This document shows positions 46,894-51,822 of a DNA stretch of 51,822 bases, piece by piece. Under the pieces are notes generated by a model that made no database searches, was not told the origin of the DNA, and saw only the letters and a program-made list of their open reading frames with translations. Numbering within the stretch: position 1 is the stretch's first letter; each line of letters starts with the position of its first letter. Both the position numbers and the translations under genes were made by a program. The DNA is from an uncultured Synechococcaceae cyanobacterium (lineage in GTDB: Bacteria > Cyanobacteriota > Cyanobacteriia > PCC-6307 > Cyanobiaceae), in contig CACGFX010000008.1 of NCBI GenBank assembly GCA_902572395.1, positions 1 through 51,822 on the forward strand. Direction: 5' to 3'.

Positions 46894-47953
46894 GTGAATT
46901 GTATAAAATAGCAAGTAATTCTTTTGTTGTTTCTATATCTATACATGCATCTGTAATGCTTCTGCCAAACTGGAGATCTTCTTTTTTTACAAGTTTTTGA
47001 TTTCCCTCCTTCAAATGACTTTCAAGCATAACTCCTAAAATATTTTTTTCACCATTACTAATTTGAGAAGCTACATTTTTTAGCACTTCCGACTGTTTTC
47101 GGAAATCTTTATTGGAATTTCCATGACTACAATCAATCATTACTTTATGGGGAAGATTACATTGCTGCAATTCAGATGAAATTCTTTTAACGTGTTCACT
47201 TTCGAAATTTGGACCTTGTGACCCACCCCTTAAAACTATATGTCCATCTGGATTTCCTGTGGTATTGACAATAGAAGCCATTCCATTTTCATTTACACCT
47301 AAGAAATGATGCGATTTTGACGCTGACTGCATTGCATTGATTGCAGTTGTGAAAGAACCATCCGTTCCATTTTTAAAGCCAATAGGCATAGATAATCCTG
47401 ATGCCATTTCCCGATGAGTTTGACTTTCAGTAGTCCGCGCACCTATAGCTGTCCAACTTATTAAATCGGCAATGTATTGAGGAACAATTGGATCTAGTAA
47501 TTCTGTAGCAGAGGGTATTCCACGAGTTGCTAAATATGAAAGCAAACTTCTTGCCCTTCTTAAACCAGTATTAATATCATAAGAATCATCTAGATGGGGG
47601 TCATTTATTAATCCCTTCCAACCAATAGTTGTTCTTGGTTTTTCAAAATATACTCTCATTATTACTTCTAATTTATCTTTATACTTTTCTCTGAATTTTT
47701 GAATATATTTTGAATATTCCTTTGCCGCCTCTAAATCATGAATTGAACATGGACCCACAATTACTAGAAGCTTCTGATCATTATGATGCAAAATATTTTG
47801 TATAGATCTTCTTGTATTAGATACTGTATTAGCAGAGGCGTAATCTAAAGGTATATCATTATGTAATCGGCTTGGAGGTATTAATGGACGTGTTTCAACA
47901 ACATGTAAATCTGATGTCTTTTCTAACGCTGAATTATTTGATGATGTCGTCAT
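46886..47953 (-). CDS. aroG: 3-deoxy-7-phosphoheptulonate (DAHP) synthase, AroG type
   Basis: First step of the shikimate pathway, joining phosphoenolpyruvate and erythrose-4-phosphate. The 355-residue protein is the type I alpha (AroF/G/H) form: IVGPCSIHD, MRVYFEKPRTTIGWKGLINDP in pieces, SATELLDPIVPQY, TESQTHREMASGL, PIGFKNGTDG and IDCSHGNSNK are all visible. This class is usually feedback-controlled by an aromatic amino acid; which one cannot be read here. It supplies chorismate for PabB and chorismate lyase in this window. Confidence 0.94.
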   Translation of the reverse strand: MTTSSNNSALEKTSDLHVVETRPLIPPSRLHNDIPLDYASANTVSNTRRSIQNILHHNDQKLLVIVGPCSIHDLEAAKEYSKYIQKFREKYKDKLEVIMRVYFEKPRTTIGWKGLINDPHLDDSYDINTGLRRARSLLSYLATRGIPSATELLDPIVPQYIADLISWTAIGARTTESQTHREMASGLSMPIGFKNGTDGSFTTAINAMQSASKSHHFLGVNENGMASIVNTTGNPDGHIVLRGGSQGPNFESEHVKRISSELQQCNLPHKVMIDCSHGNSNKDFRKQSEVLKNVASQISNGEKNILGVMLESHLKEGNQKLVKKEDLQFGRSITDACIDIETTKELLAILYNSLS

Positions 47954-48050
47954 TGATTAATTAAGAAATTTGAATATTTAAAAAAGCATTTATGAATACT
48001 CTCCTTTTCAATATTAAAAATAACAATAGATTAGGCATTAAACCTTACTA

Positions 48051-50624
48051 ATGAAGAATTTGGAAACATTGCTAAAAGATTATGCAGATCATGTAGCTGA
48101 AAGAGCTGCCAAAGGTATACCTCCTCTACCTTTAAATGCTGATCAAACAAATTGTATTACAAAATTATTAGAACAAGATAGTACTTATGATTCATCTTAT
48201 TTACTTGATCTACTAATAAATAGAGTACCCCCAGGAGTTGATGAGGCTGCTTACGTAAAAGCAAGCTGGCTTACGGCTATTGTTAATTCCGAAAAATATT
48301 GCAAATCAATTAATGCCGAAAAAGCAATTGAAATACTAGGAACAATGATAGGCGGATACAATGTAAATTCTTTGGTTGAAATACTTAAAGGGGAACATAG
48401 TTTACTCGCAAAAAAAGCGGCAGAAGTTTTAAAAAATATTATTCTTGTTTACGACTCGGCTAATGAAATTTATGAATTATCTCAAGATAATATTTATGCA
48501 AAAGAAGTTGTAAATAGTTGGGCAAATGCAGAATGGTTCATAAATAAAAAAGTTCTGGAAAAAGAGATTACTTGTTTAGTATTTAAAGTTGATGGTGAGA
48601 CAAACACAGACGACTTATCTCCAGCTGTACATGCAACAACACGCCCGGATATTCCAATGCATGCATTAGCTATGTTGGAATTTAAAAAACCTGATGGACT
48701 AAAGATTCTTGATAATTTAAAAAAACAAAATTTACCAATAGCTTATGTTGGAGATGTTGTTGGAACAGGAAGTTCTAGAAAATCTGCTATTAATTCACTC
48801 ATTTGGCATATAGGAGAAGATATCGCTTTTGTTCCCAATAAAAAAACAGGTGGAATAATAATTGGCAGCAAAATAGCCCCAATTTTCTTCAATACTGCAC
48901 AAGATTCAGGAGCTTTACCTATAGAAGCTGACGTATCTCAAATGAAAACAGGAGATGTTATTAAAATATATCCCTATAAAGGCATTATTAAAAAAATTGA
49001 AAAAGATTCAAATACTGAAGAATTAATAAGCAAATTCGAGCTTTATCCATCAACTCTTACTGATGAAATTCAAGCTGGTGGAAGAATTAATCTTATGATT
49101 GGAAGATCACTTACGGACAAAATTAGAAACAAATTAGATTATCAACCAAGTGAAATATTTACTAGACCACAAAATCCAACCGAAAGTAGTGCCGGATTTA
49201 CTCAAGCTCAAAAAATAGTAGGCAAAGCATGCGGTTTAAATGGAGTTAGGCCAGGAATGACCTGTGAGCCAATTATGACCACAGTTGGTAGTCAAGATAC
49301 CACTGGGCCAATGACTAGAGATGAATTAAAAGAACTAGCTTGTTTAGGATTTACTGCAGATTTAGTGATGCAAAGTTTTTGTCACACAGCTGCATATCCT
49401 AAACCAGTAGATCTACTTACCCATAAAGAATTACCTGATTTTATATCTCAAAGAGGTGGAGTAGCTCTTAAGCCTGGAGACGGCATCATTCATAGCTGGC
49501 TTAACAGAATGCTTATCCCTGATACTGTTGGCACGGGTGGAGATAGTCATACAAGATTTCCTCTTGGCATTTCATTTCCTGGAGGCTCAGGCATTGTTGC
49601 ATTTGCCGCTGCAATAGGATCAATGCCATTAAATATGCCAGAATCTGTGCTGGTTAAATTTAAGGGAGAATTATTACCAGGAATTACTCTTAGAGATTTA
49701 GTTAATGCAATCCCTCTCTTCGCAATTAAAAAAGGACTCTTAACTGTTGAGAAAGCAAATAAGAAAAATATATTCAACGGGAAAATTATGGAAATCGAGG
49801 GATTGCCAAACCTAAAACTTGAACAAGCTTTTGAACTTACTGATGCTACTGCAGAACGCTCATGCGCTGGTAGCTCTATACTTTTATCCCAAGAAACTGT
49901 TCAAGAATATTTAAAAAGCAATATTTGCCTGCTAGAAAAAATGATCGAGAGCAATTATGAAGATTCAAAATCGATTTCAAGAAGAATAAATGATATGAAA
50001 AATTGGTTAAAAAAACCATCATTAATTCAACCAGATTCAAACGCTCAGTATGAAGAAATCATTGAAATTGATTTAGCAAAAGTAACACAACCTATAGTTG
50101 CTTGCCCTAATGATCCAGATAATGTAAAAGAAATCACTGATGTTGCAAATACAAATATTGACGAGGTTTTTATAGGTTCTTGCATGACAAATATTGGTCA
50201 TTACAGGGCAGCTGCAAAAGTTCTTGAAGGAGTACAAAATTTAAAAGCTAAATTATGGATTTGTCCACCAACAAAGATGGATGAAGAAACTCTAAAAGCT
50301 GAAGGCTACTATAAAATATTCGAAGATTGTGGTGCAAGATTAGAGTTGCCAGGCTGTTCTTTATGTATGGGAAATCAAGCTAGAGTTGATCAAGGTTCTG
50401 TAGTATTTTCTACCAGTACAAGAAATTTTGACAATAGACTTGGCAAGAATGCGCAAGTATTTTTAGGGAGTGCAGAATTGGCAGCAGTTTGTGCACTGCT
50501 TGGAAAAATACCTGAAATTGAAGAATATCAGGATATTACTAAAAATAAAATTAATCCATATTCAGAGGAACTTTATCGTTATCTTCAGTTTGATGAAATA
50601 AACGATTTCAGCTTGTCAAAGTAA
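48051..50624 (+). CDS. acnB: Bifunctional aconitate hydratase 2 (AcnB)
   Basis: 4Fe-4S enzyme that isomerises citrate and isocitrate and can also act on 2-methylisocitrate. The 857-residue protein has the AcnB order: HEAT-like N-terminus (LLKDYADHVAERAAKGIPPL), then the swivel domain (DGETNTDDLSPA; GDVVGTGSSRKSAINS), then the catalytic core (GGDSHTRFPLGISFPGGSG). Cluster ligands are Cys711 (SCMTNIGH), Cys769 and Cys772 (LPGCSLCMGN), equal in spacing to E. coli AcnB. In cyanobacteria this supports 2-oxoglutarate for nitrogen assimilation. Confidence 0.96.
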   Translation: MKNLETLLKDYADHVAERAAKGIPPLPLNADQTNCITKLLEQDSTYDSSYLLDLLINRVPPGVDEAAYVKASWLTAIVNSEKYCKSINAEKAIEILGTMIGGYNVNSLVEILKGEHSLLAKKAAEVLKNIILVYDSANEIYELSQDNIYAKEVVNSWANAEWFINKKVLEKEITCLVFKVDGETNTDDLSPAVHATTRPDIPMHALAMLEFKKPDGLKILDNLKKQNLPIAYVGDVVGTGSSRKSAINSLIWHIGEDIAFVPNKKTGGIIIGSKIAPIFFNTAQDSGALPIEADVSQMKTGDVIKIYPYKGIIKKIEKDSNTEELISKFELYPSTLTDEIQAGGRINLMIGRSLTDKIRNKLDYQPSEIFTRPQNPTESSAGFTQAQKIVGKACGLNGVRPGMTCEPIMTTVGSQDTTGPMTRDELKELACLGFTADLVMQSFCHTAAYPKPVDLLTHKELPDFISQRGGVALKPGDGIIHSWLNRMLIPDTVGTGGDSHTRFPLGISFPGGSGIVAFAAAIGSMPLNMPESVLVKFKGELLPGITLRDLVNAIPLFAIKKGLLTVEKANKKNIFNGKIMEIEGLPNLKLEQAFELTDATAERSCAGSSILLSQETVQEYLKSNICLLEKMIESNYEDSKSISRRINDMKNWLKKPSLIQPDSNAQYEEIIEIDLAKVTQPIVACPNDPDNVKEITDVANTNIDEVFIGSCMTNIGHYRAAAKVLEGVQNLKAKLWICPPTKMDEETLKAEGYYKIFEDCGARLELPGCSLCMGNQARVDQGSVVFSTSTRNFDNRLGKNAQVFLGSAELAAVCALLGKIPEIEEYQDITKNKINPYSEELYRYLQFDEINDFSLSK

Positions 50625-50633
50625 TCATGGACT

Positions 50634-51822
50634 ATGCCAAACCTTATAAAAGATAATATTCAAAAAACAAGTAATAATTCTTCTCGTACCATCAAAAAAT
50701 TATTAAAACAAAGATCCCTAGTCGTTGTATTTTCGCTCCTATTAACAGGTTTAGGAGCCTCAATTACAAGCATATTTTTTAAAACTGGAATTTACTTTAT
50801 TAATAATTGGAGATTAGCATTATTAGACCAATTCCCATCGATTGCAGTCTTACCTATTTTTGGAGCTCTTGGAGGAGCCATTGCAGGATATTTGATCAAA
50901 AATATAGCGCCTGCTGCAAAAGGTTCAGGCGTGAGTCAAATCATGGGGTTCTTAAGGCATAAAAAAGTTCCAATGAATATAAGAGTAGGATTAGTAAAAC
51001 TCATATCAGGAATTATTGCTATTGGTAGTGGATTCCCTTTGGGACCGGAAGGTCCATCGGTTCAAATGGGAGGATCAGTAGCTTGGCAGATGGCCAAATG
51101 GCTCAAAGCTCCTACAGCTTTCAGAAGAGTAATAGTAGCAGCAGGTGGTGGTGCTGGAATAGCTGCAGTATTTAGCGCCCCATTAGGAGGATTTGTCTAT
51201 GCAATAGAAGAGTTATTAAACTCTGCTAAACCAGTAATTTTACTACTAGTAGTAATCACAACTTTCATTGCAGATTCATCTGCTGATATAATACAAGCCT
51301 TGGGTTTAGATCCTAAAGCAGGAGGCTTTGATTTTAACCTCGGATTTTTAATCCAAAAAGAATATGACCCATCAGTTTTTTTCTTACCTATAGATTTTAT
51401 TTACCTAGTTTTACTAGGAATAATTATTGGAATTTTTGCAGAATTGTACAGCAGATTTGTTTTGTTAATGCAAAATCTTGGAAAAAAGTGGTATAAAAAT
51501 AAATTTGTTTTAAAAATGAGTATCTGTGGACTTATTTTAGGAAGTATCTATGCTTTTTTGCCAAGTACATTTCATAATTTAGATGAATTACAGAAAATAA
51601 TAGCTGAACAAAATACAAGTATTGGAATTGCTTTATTAGCAGTTTTAGTATTATTTATCACGACAGGTTTAGCTGCAGCATCGGGAGCTCCTGGAGGATT
51701 ATTCTATCCAATGCTTACTTTAGGAGGTTCAATCGGACTAATAATGGGGAGCTGGGTGGAAATTGTGACAGGACATGCACCAAGTACATACATTTTTGCG
51801 GGAATGGGAGCTTTCGTAGCAG
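50634..51822 (+). CDS. ClC-type chloride channel/antiporter (partial)
   Basis: Integral membrane ClC protein; 396 codons are inside the window and the frame is open at the right edge. It has GSGVSQI (ion-site serine), the gating-glutamate motif GPEGPSVQMGG (about 142-152; usually G-K/R-E-G-P), FSAPLGGFVYAIEELL with the paired glutamates of the proton path, and GAPGGLFYPMLTLGG in place of the usual GxFxP. Retention of both glutamates suggests a Cl-/H+ exchanger. About ten hydrophobic segments are seen. ATG 50634 is chosen because an ATG at 50627 ends after nine codons. Confidence 0.92.
   Translation, partial: MPNLIKDNIQKTSNNSSRTIKKLLKQRSLVVVFSLLLTGLGASITSIFFKTGIYFINNWRLALLDQFPSIAVLPIFGALGGAIAGYLIKNIAPAAKGSGVSQIMGFLRHKKVPMNIRVGLVKLISGIIAIGSGFPLGPEGPSVQMGGSVAWQMAKWLKAPTAFRRVIVAAGGGAGIAAVFSAPLGGFVYAIEELLNSAKPVILLLVVITTFIADSSADIIQALGLDPKAGGFDFNLGFLIQKEYDPSVFFLPIDFIYLVLLGIIIGIFAELYSRFVLLMQNLGKKWYKNKFVLKMSICGLILGSIYAFLPSTFHNLDELQKIIAEQNTSIGIALLAVLVLFITTGLAAASGAPGGLFYPMLTLGGSIGLIMGSWVEIVTGHAPSTYIFAGMGAFVA

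Overview
This window reads as ordinary core chromosome of a very AT-rich marine picocyanobacterium, most likely a high-light Prochlorococcus. That assignment is by recognition, not by search. It rests on the strong A/T bias, very short gaps, many 1-28 bp gene overlaps, and a typical cyanobacterial gene set: sulfolipid genes sqdB-sqdX, a delta-9 acyl-lipid desaturase, a ClpP-ClpX pair, a cyanobacterial chorismate lyase, a group 2 sigma factor and a phytol-kinase-like protein. I found no insertion sequence, prophage, CRISPR array or rRNA. There is one tRNA.

Layout. 1-4.1 kb: tail of trigger factor, then clpP, clpX and dnaX (proteostasis and replication). 4.1-7.0 kb, minus strand: a SpoIID-type wall protein followed by a processive-type glycosyltransferase. 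7.0-11.5 kb, plus: rpmI-rplT, a TPR protein with thiG, and sqdB-sqdX. 11.5-11.9 kb: a gap without a confident gene. 11.9-17.3 kb, minus: gcvP, gcvH, a PLP lyase-like enzyme and an HTH-like protein. 17.3-22.8 kb, plus: desC, rplI, dnaB, mnmG, chorismate lyase. 22.8-23.9 kb, minus: a charged unknown protein and a SprT-like protein. 24.0-26.1 kb, plus: an NTF2-like membrane protein, a T4-type ATP-dependent DNA ligase and a 50-residue ORF. 26.1-29.9 kb, minus: tRNA-Val(UAC), an A-type Fe-S carrier, valS and a TVP38/DedA-like membrane protein. 30.0-40.8 kb, plus: mazG, speE, speB, gcvT, aspS, pyrG, queE, queC, pabB, pabC. 40.8-41.6 kb, minus: cobA. 41.7-46.9 kb, plus: an MFS transporter, ppk, a sigma factor and a phytol/dolichol-kinase-like protein. 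46.9-48.0 kb, minus: DAHP synthase. 48.1 kb to the end, plus: acnB and a ClC channel cut by the window edge.

How the genes work together. P, H and T proteins of glycine cleavage (photorespiratory glycine) are all present but in two loci. SqdB and SqdX make sulfolipid, which spares phosphate, and Ppk stores it. QueE/QueC and PabB/PabC form one tightly overlapping cluster. DAHP synthase, PabB/PabC and chorismate lyase all draw on or feed chorismate. ValS lies on the same strand as a tRNA-Val.

I saw no clear new multi-gene system. The best second-look items are a possible programmed frameshift in dnaX, the T4-like ligase in a non-phage setting, the SpoIID-glycosyltransferase pair, an HTH-like gene divergent from desC, a palindrome between tRNA-Val and mazG, the unassigned gap after sqdX, and uncommon leaders before pyrG and the sigma-factor gene.
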